This document shows, piece by piece, positions 43,821-52,458 of a stretch of 64,000 nt of DNA. Positions within the stretch are counted from its first letter, which is position 1. Each line of letters starts with the position of its first letter. The DNA comes from Luteibacter pinisoli (GTDB lineage: Bacteria > Pseudomonadota > Gammaproteobacteria > Xanthomonadales > Rhodanobacteraceae), in the NCBI RefSeq assembly GCF_006385595.1, contig NZ_CP041046.1, forward strand, positions 2,356,001 through 2,420,000, given 5' to 3'. The position numbers and the translations under genes were made by a program. Below the pieces are notes generated by a model, which saw only the letters and a program-made list of their open reading frames with translations, made no database searches and was not told the origin of the DNA.

Positions 43821-45053
43821 TCAGGCGACAGCCAGTTCCCGCGTCTTCGGGAAGAGCAGCCGTACGCGGGTGCCCGCGCCAAGGGAAGACTCCACCTCGA
43901 CGGCACCGCCAGCCTGGCGCATCAGGCCCAGCACCTGGGCAAGGCCAAGGCCGCTGGACGTGCCTTCGGGCTTCGTCGTGAAGAACGGCTGGAAGAGCCG
44001 CTCCTTCACGTCATCGCTCATGCCGGGGCCGGAGTCCGTGACGTCCACATAGACGTAGTCGCCATCCTGCAAGCTGGCGGACGACGCGTCCGGAGCAACA
44101 TGGACTTCGCCGAACGACACCCGGATGCTGCCGCCCGCCTCGCAGGCGTCACGCGCATTGAGGCCGACATTCATCAGCGCCTGCTGCACTTCGTGGCCGT
44201 CGGCAAACACCAGCAACGGGGCCGGCGCCGGGTCCAGCGTGATGGACGTCCCACGGCGCACCGTGCTTTCCATCAGGGGGAAGACATCGGCGACCACTTC
44301 GGCAAGGTCGACATAGTCCGGCGAATGCGGCCGGGTGCGGGAGAACGCCAGCATGCGCCGGGACATCAGGGCGGCGTGGTGCGCCGCCTGCTGGGCGAAG
44401 CCCACGTAGCGGGCCTGCAACGGCGAGAGGTCACTCAGCACGTCAAGCGCCGAAAGAATGGTCTGCAGGTGGTTGTTGAGGTCGTGTCCCATCCCGGCGA
44501 CCACCTGCCCCACCGCCTCACCCTTCTGGGCCTGCAGCGCCACGTGTTCCGCGGCACCCCGGGCCATGCTGGTCAGCGCCAGCTCGTCCTGCAAGGCGAC
44601 GACCCGCCGGGCACCCTGGTCCACCGAGCGCTGGGCGGCGGCCAGCCGGTGGCGCAGGGAATCGTTCAAGGAATCCAGGGATTGTTCCAGGTTGACGCGC
44701 TCGGTCACCTCCCGGCTGATGCCGCCCAGCCGGAACACGTGGCCGTCGGCATCGCGCAGCGGCCCGACGATGACCGACCACCAGCGCAACGACCCGTCCG
44801 GGTTTTCGCTGGCGGCGACAAACCGGCTCCGCTGGCCTTCCCGGGCCGCATCCAGGCCCCGGCGAACCACCGCCTGGAAGGCGTCGGGCCACATTGCCAC
44901 CCAGTCCTGCCCGATCAGGGCACCCTCGTTGGGCGCCCGAAGAAGGACGACCCCGCAGGCGTTGATCGCCACGATCCGCCCGTCGAGGTCGAGTTCCTTG
45001 ACGCAGTCGTCCGAGAGGTCGACCAGCTGCTTGAAGGTAGGGGTGCTTTCCAT
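43821..45053 (-). CDS. PAS-domain sensor histidine kinase (NtrB-like catalytic core)
   Basis: A 410-aa soluble kinase. N-terminal PAS (LVDLSDDCVKELDLDGRIVAINACG, about 9-120 with PAC), a coiled coil, a HisKA-like region with GMGHDLNNHLQTIL (the H-D-L-N-N variant of NtrB-like kinases), and HATPase with NVGLNARDACEAGG, DSGPGMSDD and GLGLAQVLGLM. It has no receiver and no transmembrane helix. The gene lies 35 nt after glgX and 60 nt before the hybrid kinase on the same strand. Confidence 0.88.
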   Translation of the reverse strand: MESTPTFKQLVDLSDDCVKELDLDGRIVAINACGVVLLRAPNEGALIGQDWVAMWPDAFQAVVRRGLDAAREGQRSRFVAASENPDGSLRWWSVIVGPLRDADGHVFRLGGISREVTERVNLEQSLDSLNDSLRHRLAAAQRSVDQGARRVVALQDELALTSMARGAAEHVALQAQKGEAVGQVVAGMGHDLNNHLQTILSALDVLSDLSPLQARYVGFAQQAAHHAALMSRRMLAFSRTRPHSPDYVDLAEVVADVFPLMESTVRRGTSITLDPAPAPLLVFADGHEVQQALMNVGLNARDACEAGGSIRVSFGEVHVAPDASSASLQDGDYVYVDVTDSGPGMSDDVKERLFQPFFTTKPEGTSSGLGLAQVLGLMRQAGGAVEVESSLGAGTRVRLLFPKTRELAVA

Positions 45054-45088
45054 GCCGGGAGGATATCGGGATCCGTGTAAACAAATGT

Positions 45089-47209
45089 CTAGGGGGCGGC
45101 GCCCTCACAGGCAAAGACGTGCAGCGACCGTGGCGGGCAGACGAACGTGTCGCCACCACGCACGGCCAGCCCCTCATCCAGCTCCAGGGCTGTCGACAGC
45201 GCCAGCTGCCAGGTGAGGCAGTCGTCCCGGCGGGGCAAGGTGAACTCCACCCCTTCCTCCCAGGCATTCACCACCACCAGCACGGTGGTATCGGTACCCC
45301 GGCCGGAGACCGCCGAGCGCGGCGCACGGCCGTCGACCATCAACGCCAGCGAGCGGGCCGCGGGCTGCCAGTGCACCTCCTGCATCTCCGAGCCGTCCGG
45401 CGCCAGCCAGTTGAAGTCGACCACGCCGGACGCCTCCTGGAACCGGCCATCCAGGAACCGGGAACGGGTGAGCATGGGGAAGCGCTCGCGCAGCTTCACG
45501 GCCTTGCGCACGAAGTCCGCCAGGCGGCCGTCGGTCGGGTCCCGGGTCCAGTCGATCCAGGCAATCTCGCTGTCCTGGCCGTAGGTGTTGTTGTTGCCGC
45601 CCTGGGTTTGCGCACGCTCGTCACCGGCAAGCAGCATCGGCGTGCCCTTGGAAAGGAACAGCGTGGCAAGCAGGTTGCGCATCTGCCGCTCGCGCAGCGC
45701 GAGGATGCCTTCGTCGTCCGTGGGGCCTTCGGCACCACCGTTCCACGAATGGTTGTTGTCCGAGCCATCGCGGTTGTCCTCGCCGTTGGCCTCGTTGTGC
45801 TTCTCGTTGTAGCTGACCAGGTCGCCGAGGGTGAACCCGTCGTGCGCCGTGATGAAGTTGACGCTGGCCCACGGGCGACGTCCGCGCTTGGCGAAGAAGT
45901 CGGCCGAGCCCGTCAGCCGTGTCGCGAACTCGCCGAGCATGCCTTCATCGCCCTTCCAGAAGGCGCGCACGTCATCGCGATAGCGGTCGTTCCATTCCGC
46001 CCAGCCCGGCGGGAAATGCCCCACCTGGTAACCGCCCGGGCCGCAGTCCCACGGCTCGGCAATCAGCTTGACGCTGGCCAGGAGTGGATCCTGGCCCACC
46101 GCATCCAGGATGCCACCGCGCTGGTCGAAGCCGCTGGGCTCGCGCCCGAGGATCGTGGCCAGGTCGAAGCGGAAGCCATCGACGTGCATCTCGTCCACCC
46201 AGTACCGCAGCGAATCGGTCACCAGCTGGATCACGCGCGGCTGTGACACGTTCAGCGTGTTACCGGTGCCCGTATCGTTGATGTAGTAGCGCGGATCGTC
46301 CGCGAGGCGGTAATACGAGGCGTTATCGATACCGCGGAACGACAGCGTCGGCCCCAGCTCGCTGCCCTCCGCCGTGTGGTTGTAGACCACGTCGAGGATG
46401 ACCTCCAGGCCCTTCGCGTGAAGTGCGCGCACCGTGTCCCGCACCTCATTGCGATGGCCGGTGGCGAGGTAGCGGCGCTTGACGGCGAAGAACGCCAGCG
46501 TGTTGTAGCCCCAGTAGTTGCGACGCCCATCCTCGAGCAGATGCTGGTCGTCGGCGTACGCGTGCACCGGCAGCAGCTCCACCGCCGTTACGCCGAGCGA
46601 ACCGACGTAATCCGTGACCGCGTCATGGGCGAGGCCGGCGAAGGTGCCGCGGATGTCTTCGGGCACGTCCGGGTGGCGTATCGTGTAACCGCGCACATGG
46701 GTCTCCATGATGACGGTCTCGTCCCAGGGCCGCATCGGGCGGACGTCGCCGCCCCAGTCGTAGTCTTCCTGCACCACGACCGCCTTGGGCACAAACGGCG
46801 CGCTGTCCCGTTCGTCGAAGCTCAGGTCCGCGTCCGGGTGGCCGATCGTGTAGCCGAACAGCTCATCGCACCAGACCAGGTCGCCGGCCAGTTCGCGCGC
46901 ATACGGATCGACAAGGAGTTTGTTGGGGTTGAAGCGATGTCCCTGGGTCGGCTCGTAGGGGCCATGCACCCGGTAGCCGTACTGCTGGCCCGGGCCGACC
47001 CCGGGCAGGTAGCCGTGCCAGATTTCGTCGGTGTATTCGGGCAGGTCGACCCGGGTTTCGTTGCCCTCGTCATCGAACAGGCAAAGCTCCACCCGGGTGC
47101 CATGGGCGGTGAACAGGGCGAAGTTGGTGCCCTCGCCGTCGAAGTGGGCACCGCGCGGAAAAGCCCGGCCCTCGCGAACGACGGGCGGGCGGGACGATGG
47201 ATGGTTCAT
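45089..47209 (-). CDS. glgX: Glycogen debranching enzyme
   Basis: A 706-aa isoamylase-type GH13 protein that hydrolyses alpha-1,6 branches of (limit-dextrin) glycogen. N-terminal CBM48 (GAHFDGEGTNFALFTAHGTRVELCLFD), a conserved YNHTAEGSELGPTLSFRG, catalytic Asp in HVDGFRFDLATILGRE, Glu in LIAEPWDCGPGGYQVG, and the transition-state Asp in ITAHDGFTLGDLVSYN. Start at the ATG complementary to 47207-47209 (MNHPSS). It heads a same-strand run with two histidine kinases, which is unusual for glgX. No other glycogen genes are in the window. Confidence 0.93.
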   Translation of the reverse strand: MNHPSSRPPVVREGRAFPRGAHFDGEGTNFALFTAHGTRVELCLFDDEGNETRVDLPEYTDEIWHGYLPGVGPGQQYGYRVHGPYEPTQGHRFNPNKLLVDPYARELAGDLVWCDELFGYTIGHPDADLSFDERDSAPFVPKAVVVQEDYDWGGDVRPMRPWDETVIMETHVRGYTIRHPDVPEDIRGTFAGLAHDAVTDYVGSLGVTAVELLPVHAYADDQHLLEDGRRNYWGYNTLAFFAVKRRYLATGHRNEVRDTVRALHAKGLEVILDVVYNHTAEGSELGPTLSFRGIDNASYYRLADDPRYYINDTGTGNTLNVSQPRVIQLVTDSLRYWVDEMHVDGFRFDLATILGREPSGFDQRGGILDAVGQDPLLASVKLIAEPWDCGPGGYQVGHFPPGWAEWNDRYRDDVRAFWKGDEGMLGEFATRLTGSADFFAKRGRRPWASVNFITAHDGFTLGDLVSYNEKHNEANGEDNRDGSDNNHSWNGGAEGPTDDEGILALRERQMRNLLATLFLSKGTPMLLAGDERAQTQGGNNNTYGQDSEIAWIDWTRDPTDGRLADFVRKAVKLRERFPMLTRSRFLDGRFQEASGVVDFNWLAPDGSEMQEVHWQPAARSLALMVDGRAPRSAVSGRGTDTTVLVVVNAWEEGVEFTLPRRDDCLTWQLALSTALELDEGLAVRGGDTFVCPPRSLHVFACEGAAP

Positions 47210-47369
47210 GCGGGGATGCCCTCTGGAATCCGACGAGGGTGCGCAAGCGTCGGTGGAGACATCGTGCACGGCCCGTGGGACGCCCGCTCATCAACGGAAA
47301 GACCCCCGAAACGAAAGGTCGGGCATGCTAGAGCGGCGTAGAATGCATTGCATGAGGGAGGCGCAGCCC

Positions 47370-47762
47370 ATGTCCCAGCCGCGACGCCAGCCAGTGGCCA
47401 TCGTCATTGAGCCCAATCCGGATCTCGCCGCCACGGTGGCCCAGTGCCTGGCGACGCGCGGGTTCATCGTGTCCTGCGCCACCACGCATGCCGGTGCCGC
47501 CGAACTGGCGCTGGCGCAATGGCGGGTGGATTTCCTGGTGGCCGCCGTCCCGGCCCCGGGCGAAGACCGGCACGGAGCCTACCTGTCCGAGGCGGCGAAA
47601 GAAAATCCCGGCATGGGCATCGTCATCATGCTGGCCGACCCTTACGAACTGGCGAAGGATGCACCGTCCAGCGCGGTGCATCTGGTGAAGCCCTTCAGCG
47701 TGGCCGAACTCGACAAGGCGATCGACCGCGCGACGATCTTCGCGGCGGGCACGGGCGCCTAG
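47370..47762 (+). CDS. Degenerate response-regulator receiver domain
   Basis: A stand-alone domain of 130 aa, starting at ATG 47370 with GGGAGG about 9 nt upstream. The fold is recognisable: VAIVIEPNPDLAATVAQCLATRGF (beta1-alpha1), then VDFLVAAVPAPGED and HLVKPFSVAEL, in which the conserved Lys-Pro is kept. The acidic pocket is lost: PN replaces the Asp-Asp pair after beta1, and the phospho-acceptor Asp after beta3 is replaced by Ala-Val. It cannot be phosphorylated conventionally. Divergent from glgX, next to two kinase genes. Confidence 0.7.
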   Translation: MSQPRRQPVAIVIEPNPDLAATVAQCLATRGFIVSCATTHAGAAELALAQWRVDFLVAAVPAPGEDRHGAYLSEAAKENPGMGIVIMLADPYELAKDAPSSAVHLVKPFSVAELDKAIDRATIFAAGTGA

Positions 47763-48712
47763 ATCGTCAGGACCGTCTTGCCGGCGTGCGGGCGGCCCGG
47801 CGCCTCGCTGAAGACGCGTCGTGCCTCGTCCAGGGGGAACACGGCGTCGATCGTCACCCTGATGCGCCCGTCAGTCGCCCAGCGGCCCAGTTCGGCTAGT
47901 TGACCGGCATCGGGTCGGACGATGAACCAGAACGCCTCGATACCCGCCTCGCGTGCGCGATCGGGTGACGGGGCGTCTTCGGCCTCCCCGGAGATGGTGA
48001 CCAGCCGGCCACCCTTCGGCACGATGGCCCAGCTTCGCTCCAGCAGGTCCCGGCCCACCGTGTCGAACACCAGGTCGATCCCCGCTGCGGCATCCTCGAA
48101 GCGCGCCGTCGCGGTATCCACTGCCACATCGGCCCCCAGCGTCCGGCACAGCGCCGCGGCCTCCGCACCACGCGCCGTGGCAATGACGCGCGCGCCGGCG
48201 CCCTTGGCAATCTGGATGGCGAAGGTGCCTACCGCACCAGCGCCGCCGTGGATCAGTACGGTTTCCCCGGCTCGCAGGCGGCCATGGTCGAACAAGCCCT
48301 GCCATGCGGTGAGGGCACCAATCGGCAGCGTCGAGGCATCGGTGGCGCTGAGCCCCTCGGGCACGCGGGCGATTTCCGAAGGCAGCACGTACGCCAGTTC
48401 GGCCGCCGCGCCATTGCGCCAGAAGTCGATAAGGCCAAACACCCGGTCGCCCACGCTGAACGCGTGTTCGCCCGCCGCCGCATCCACGATGCGTCCGGCG
48501 AACTCGTGGCCGATGATGACCGGCAACGGACGTGGACGGCCGTCAGGAAGCGCCATGCTGCCATTGGTCACCCAATGCGGTTCGCCGAAGGTGAGGCCCA
48601 CCGCTTCGACGGCGACGAGCAGCCCGCGCGCGTCAGCTTCGGGATCCGCGGTCTCGCCGACTACGATAGACAGGTCTCCGTGTGGCGCATCAGCGATCCA
48701 GGCGGCTTTCAT
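47759..48712 (-). CDS. Zinc-independent MDR oxidoreductase
   Basis: 317 aa. A GroES-like domain with IIGHEFAGRIVD and VGDRVFGL, then a Rossmann domain with LIHGGAGAVGTFAIQIAKGAGARVIATA. No zinc-ligand cysteines. NADP-dependent quinone/enone reductase-like; substrate unknown. The stop overlaps the receiver-domain gene by 4 nt (convergent). Confidence 0.85.
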   Translation of the reverse strand: MKAAWIADAPHGDLSIVVGETADPEADARGLLVAVEAVGLTFGEPHWVTNGSMALPDGRPRPLPVIIGHEFAGRIVDAAAGEHAFSVGDRVFGLIDFWRNGAAAELAYVLPSEIARVPEGLSATDASTLPIGALTAWQGLFDHGRLRAGETVLIHGGAGAVGTFAIQIAKGAGARVIATARGAEAAALCRTLGADVAVDTATARFEDAAAGIDLVFDTVGRDLLERSWAIVPKGGRLVTISGEAEDAPSPDRAREAGIEAFWFIVRPDAGQLAELGRWATDGRIRVTIDAVFPLDEARRVFSEAPGRPHAGKTVLTI

Positions 48713-48841
48713 CGGGTGGGTTCCTTGAGGGGCCGAGACGGCGTTGCCGGCATGATGGAGCTGCCCGTGCGCCCGTGGCTTGGAGGAAATGCCAGCGGCG
48801 TATAGTGCGCCGGATACCTCTTAACCGTTCAAGGGTGTCCC

Positions 48842-49858
48842 ATGAAACGCATCGGCTTCCTCTCCTTTGGCCACTGGACCGATTCGCCGCACTCGGGCAC
48901 GCGCTCTGCCAGCGACGTCCTCCATCAGTCGATCGACCTGGCCGTCGCAGCGGAAGCGATCGGCGCCGACGGGGCGTATTTCCGCGTGCACCATTTCGCC
49001 CAGCAACTGGCGTCGCCCTTCCCGCTCCTCGCCGCCATTGGCGCGAAGACACAGCGCATCGAGATCGGCACCGGCGTGATCGACATGCGTTACGAGAACC
49101 CCTTCTACATGCTGGAAACCGCCGGTGCGGCGGACCTGATCAGCGGCGGCCGCCTGCAGCTGGGCATCAGCCGCGGCTCGCCCGAGCAGGTGATCGACGG
49201 CTGGCGGCATTTCGGCTTCGAGCCGGCGGAAGGCGAAACCGATGCGGACATGGGGCGCCGGCATGCCGAGGTGTTTCTCCAACTGCTCGAAGGCAAGGGC
49301 TTCGCCCAGCCCAACCCGAATCCCATGTTCCCCAACCCACCCGGCCTGTTGCGCCTGGAACCGCACGCGCCGGGCCTGCGCGAGCGCATCTGGTGGGGCT
49401 CGGCATCGAACGCCACGGCCGTGTGGGCGGCGAAGATGGGCATGAACCTGCAGAGCTCGACCCTCAAGGCCAACGAAACCAACGAGCCGCTGCACATCCA
49501 GCAGGCTAAGCAGATGCGGGCGTATCGCGACGCGTGGGTAGAAGCCGGACACACGCGCGAACCTCGCGTCTCCGTGCTGCGCTCCATCTTCCCGATCATG
49601 AACGACACCGACCGCGCCTATTTCGGCCGGAGCAAGAGCAGCGACCAGATCGGCTTCATCGACCGCATGGAGGCCGTGTTTGGCCGCACCTACGCCGCGG
49701 AACCCGAAGTGCTTATCTCTGAGCTCGCCGAAGACAAGGCGATTGCCGAAGCGGATACGCTGCTGCTCGCCGTGCCCAACCAGCTCGGCGTGGATTACAA
49801 CGTGCACCTCATCGAGTCCATCCTCAAGCACGTAGCCCCTGCCCTCGGCTGGCGGTGA
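48842..49858 (+). CDS. LLM-class flavin-dependent oxidoreductase
   Basis: A 338-aa luciferase-like monooxygenase (bacterial luciferase fold, FMN/F420-type barrel). Signature segments: YFRVHHFAQQLASPFPLLAAIGAKTQRIEIGTGVIDMRYENP, ISGGRLQLGISRGSPEQVIDGWRHFGFEP, and RIWWGSASNATAVWAAKMGMNL. It probably uses reduced FMN and oxygen on a small substrate. Its neighbours (an MDR dehydrogenase and a transglutaminase-like gene) do not reveal the substrate. Confidence 0.85.
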   Translation: MKRIGFLSFGHWTDSPHSGTRSASDVLHQSIDLAVAAEAIGADGAYFRVHHFAQQLASPFPLLAAIGAKTQRIEIGTGVIDMRYENPFYMLETAGAADLISGGRLQLGISRGSPEQVIDGWRHFGFEPAEGETDADMGRRHAEVFLQLLEGKGFAQPNPNPMFPNPPGLLRLEPHAPGLRERIWWGSASNATAVWAAKMGMNLQSSTLKANETNEPLHIQQAKQMRAYRDAWVEAGHTREPRVSVLRSIFPIMNDTDRAYFGRSKSSDQIGFIDRMEAVFGRTYAAEPEVLISELAEDKAIAEADTLLLAVPNQLGVDYNVHLIESILKHVAPALGWR

Positions 49859-49862
49859 CCGC

Positions 49863-50390
49863 TTAGCGGTTCAAAGCGGCCAGGTCGTCGGCCCAGGCAT
49901 CGGCACGCCGCTTCATGAAATCCTCGGCCACGCCTTCGGGCAGGGCCGAGATCACCACGTGCCGGTAGTACTCGAGGCCGCGCAGCATGGGCATGTAGCG
50001 CAGGGTTCTTCCACGCCACTGGCCCTCTCCCGGGCCCAGGTAGATCGCGTCGCTCCACTTGACGTGGAGTATCGAGCGCAGGGCAAGCGTCGGGATGATG
50101 GTAGGATCGAGCACCTTGCCATCGGGCATCTCGATCCAGGTGTGCGCATTCGCTGTGAGGATCGGGTCGTAGCCGGCGTCCAGTTCGGTCTGCAGGCTGG
50201 CCTGCGTCGTCGCGTAGTACGGGCGCCCGTCGACTTCAATGTTGCCGACGACGATCTCATGCTTCATCCGCAGTGACAACAGCTCCAGCGAGACGAGATT
50301 CACCGCGGTGAAACAACGCTTCTCCCATTCGGCGGGCTCCAGGCTGTAGACCTTCAGGGCACGTCGTGCGGCGCTCACTACGTCGGTCAT
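49863..50390 (-). CDS. Transglutaminase-like fold protein, unknown function
   Basis: A 175-aa soluble protein without a signal peptide. I recognise no named family, but the layout resembles a transglutaminase-like cysteine-protease fold: a helix with a candidate Cys (KRCFTAVNLVSLELLSLRM, near residue 26), a strand (EIVVGNIEV), then the His motif ANAHTWIEM and the Asp motif KVLDPTI. Cys-His-Asp in this order and spacing is the usual triad. The gene's 3' end is 4 nt from the stop of the flavin oxidoreductase gene (convergent). Confidence 0.55.
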   Translation of the reverse strand: MTDVVSAARRALKVYSLEPAEWEKRCFTAVNLVSLELLSLRMKHEIVVGNIEVDGRPYYATTQASLQTELDAGYDPILTANAHTWIEMPDGKVLDPTIIPTLALRSILHVKWSDAIYLGPGEGQWRGRTLRYMPMLRGLEYYRHVVISALPEGVAEDFMKRRADAWADDLAALNR

Positions 50391-50392
50391 CG

Positions 50393-50845
50393 CTACCTGC
50401 CCTGTCGTGCGTTGCTCCGGTATATCAGGAAGAGCGCGAGCGCCAGAAGTGCCATGGCGGCAAGGCGTGCGGCGCCGAGCGGCAACACGGGATTATCCAG
50501 CCAGCCGAAGTTGTCGATCAGCAGGCTCATCAGCAGCTGTCCGCTGATCACCGCCACCGTCGCCACGGCGGTACCCACGCGCGGCACGGCGAACACGATC
50601 ACCAGCATGTAAACCACGCCAAAGAAGGCACCGGTCACCTGCCAGCGTGGCACGTTGAAAAGAGTGAGCGCGTGGGATGGCTCGACAAAGAACGCCCACA
50701 GGAAACTGAGCAAGGCACCCAGGGTAAACGTCAGCCAGGCACTTTCCAGCACGCCCACGTTGGCACCCAGGCGGCCATTGATGGCCGATTGCGCGCAGAG
50801 CACCGCGCCACTGATAACGACGACGATCAACATCAGGATAAGCAT
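50393..50845 (-). CDS. Half-size DMT transporter, DUF606 (YdcZ) family
   Basis: A 150-aa membrane protein with five predicted helices, starting at an ATG with AGGA upstream. It has the family pattern INGRLGANVGVLESAWLTFTLGALLSF and VPRVGTAVATVAVISGQLLMSLLIDNFGW. Members of this family act as dimers of half-size units. The stop is 3 nt from the start of the transglutaminase-like gene, and a second, paralogous half transporter lies 11 nt upstream. Confidence 0.8.
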   Translation of the reverse strand: MLILMLIVVVISGAVLCAQSAINGRLGANVGVLESAWLTFTLGALLSFLWAFFVEPSHALTLFNVPRWQVTGAFFGVVYMLVIVFAVPRVGTAVATVAVISGQLLMSLLIDNFGWLDNPVLPLGAARLAAMALLALALFLIYRSNARQGR

Positions 50846-50856
50846 CGCGTCGTTCC

Positions 50857-51285
50857 TTAATGAATCAGCCAGAGGGCGGCGAGAATGGCGACGAGGGCGC
50901 CGGCGCGGTAACCATCCACCTCGCGCTTCGCGCTGCCGAGCCAGCCGAAATGATCGATGACGAGGCTGGCGCCCACCTGGCCGAACAGGATGCCCACCAT
51001 GGTGAGCCCCACGCCGATGAACGGGGTGGCGATCGTCAGCGCCGCGACGTAGACGGGCCCGAGCACGCCGCCGGTCAGCAGCCAGCGCGGTTGCGAAAAC
51101 ATCAGGGCCAGCCGGGGCCGGCCGAACACCAGGCCGAAGGTAAGCAGCAGGGAGCCGACGGCGAAGATGCCAAAGACGGCCCAGCCGTGCCCCACCTCGC
51201 CGCTCAGGGGGCCAAGCAGGCCCGCCTCGACGGAGAGCCCCATGCCGGCCGCGACGACCAGTGGGATAAGCCAAACGTGTTTCAT
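50857..51285 (-). CDS. Half-size DMT transporter, DUF606 (YdcZ) family
   Basis: 142 aa, paralogous to the neighbour in topology (five helices), with the shared TPFIGVGLTMVGILFGQVGASLVIDHFGWLG motif. Start at the ATG complementary to 51283-51285. The two half-size genes in tandem suggest a heterodimeric exporter. Divergent from a LysR gene whose start is about 99 bp away, its probable regulator. Confidence 0.8.
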   Translation of the reverse strand: MKHVWLIPLVVAAGMGLSVEAGLLGPLSGEVGHGWAVFGIFAVGSLLLTFGLVFGRPRLALMFSQPRWLLTGGVLGPVYVAALTIATPFIGVGLTMVGILFGQVGASLVIDHFGWLGSAKREVDGYRAGALVAILAALWLIH

Positions 51286-51383
51286 GCCAGCGGTTCCGAA
51301 AACAGACGGACAAAGGTAGGGCGCTGCTGAAAGTGGAACAATCACGTAGAATGCGAATACACCATTGCTGGTTTCGCAACTCG

Positions 51384-52307
51384 ATGAATATCAACGCATT
51401 GCGTTACTTCGCCATGGTCGCCACCTCGGCCAGTTTCGTCACCACGGCGCGCCACTTCGGGGTTCCGGCGTCCTCCGTTTCCCGGTACATCGCCGCGCTG
51501 GAAGCCGAGGTCGGCCAGCAACTGTTGTTTCGCCACACCCGCGCCGTGCGCCTGACGGATGCCGGCGAACGGTTCTACGCCACGATCCGCGAGGCCCTGG
51601 ATCTCCTGGACATGGCTGCCGAGCAAGCGGCGGATAAAGACGCCGCGCCCAAAGGGCTGGTCAGGGTCAACGCGCCGCTCGCCCTTGGCCGGCTGCACAT
51701 CGCGCCCATCCTCCACGCGCTACAGAAGGTGTATCCGGCACTCTCCGTCCACCTCAGCCTGACCGACGCCTTCGTCGATCCGGTACAGGAAGGCGCGGAT
51801 ATCACCGTTCGCGTCGGGCACCTCGATGACTCACGGCTGGTCGGTCGAGCCATCGGCACACAGCGTTACCTCCTCTGCGCGAGCCAGGACTACCTCGACG
51901 CCCACGGTGTACCTGTCCATCCCGGTGATCTGGCCGCACACAACTGCCTGGTCTACCGCGGCACGATGGGCGCGCAGCGCTGGTACTTCCGAAAGCCGGG
52001 GCACGCGCGTTACGAAGCGTTCGCCGTGCGCGGCACGTTCGAAAGCAACAACGCCGAGTCGTTGATGTCGGCCGCCGAAGCGTCGCTCGGTCTCGTGCTG
52101 TTTCCTACGTGGCTGTTCACGCCAGCGAGCTTCGCCAGCGGCCGCCTGGTCAAGGTCTTGCCGGAGTGGGAAGGTTCGGTCGAGGCCGAACCACCGGGTA
52201 TCCACCTGCTCTCGCCCGAGAACCGGTCCCGATCACGGAAGGTGCGCGTGCTCACCGACTTCCTTATCGAACACATCGGCACACCGCCCTACTGGGACCA
52301 GGTGTGA
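51384..52307 (+). CDS. LysR-family transcriptional regulator
   Basis: 307 aa with an N-terminal HTH (SFVTTARHFGVPASSVSRYIAALEAEVGQQLLFRHTR). Effector domain with DITVRVGHLDDSRLVGRAIG. It is transcribed divergently from the DUF606 transporter pair, which is the expected target. No clear ribosome site precedes the ATG at 51384; an in-frame ATG at 51351 would add 11 residues. Confidence 0.86.
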   Translation: MNINALRYFAMVATSASFVTTARHFGVPASSVSRYIAALEAEVGQQLLFRHTRAVRLTDAGERFYATIREALDLLDMAAEQAADKDAAPKGLVRVNAPLALGRLHIAPILHALQKVYPALSVHLSLTDAFVDPVQEGADITVRVGHLDDSRLVGRAIGTQRYLLCASQDYLDAHGVPVHPGDLAAHNCLVYRGTMGAQRWYFRKPGHARYEAFAVRGTFESNNAESLMSAAEASLGLVLFPTWLFTPASFASGRLVKVLPEWEGSVEAEPPGIHLLSPENRSRSRKVRVLTDFLIEHIGTPPYWDQV

Positions 52308-52458
52308 TGCCGTGGTTGCGCAGTAGTTCTACTTAGTGACTTGAGTCAAAAAGAGGCTTGCATTCAAGGGTTATGGCCTACGTCACGACGGTTTCAAGCA
52401 AGACCGCGAAAGGGTCAGTCTTTACAAAGAAGCCGACCTGTCGCTAGCCATCCGAACC

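Noticed and set aside
52340..52400. TTGA-G-TCAA, considered as an FNR/ANR site for the oxidase operon
   Set aside because: The half-sites are separated by 1 bp, whereas FNR-type sites (TTGAT-N4-ATCAA) need four, so it does not fit.
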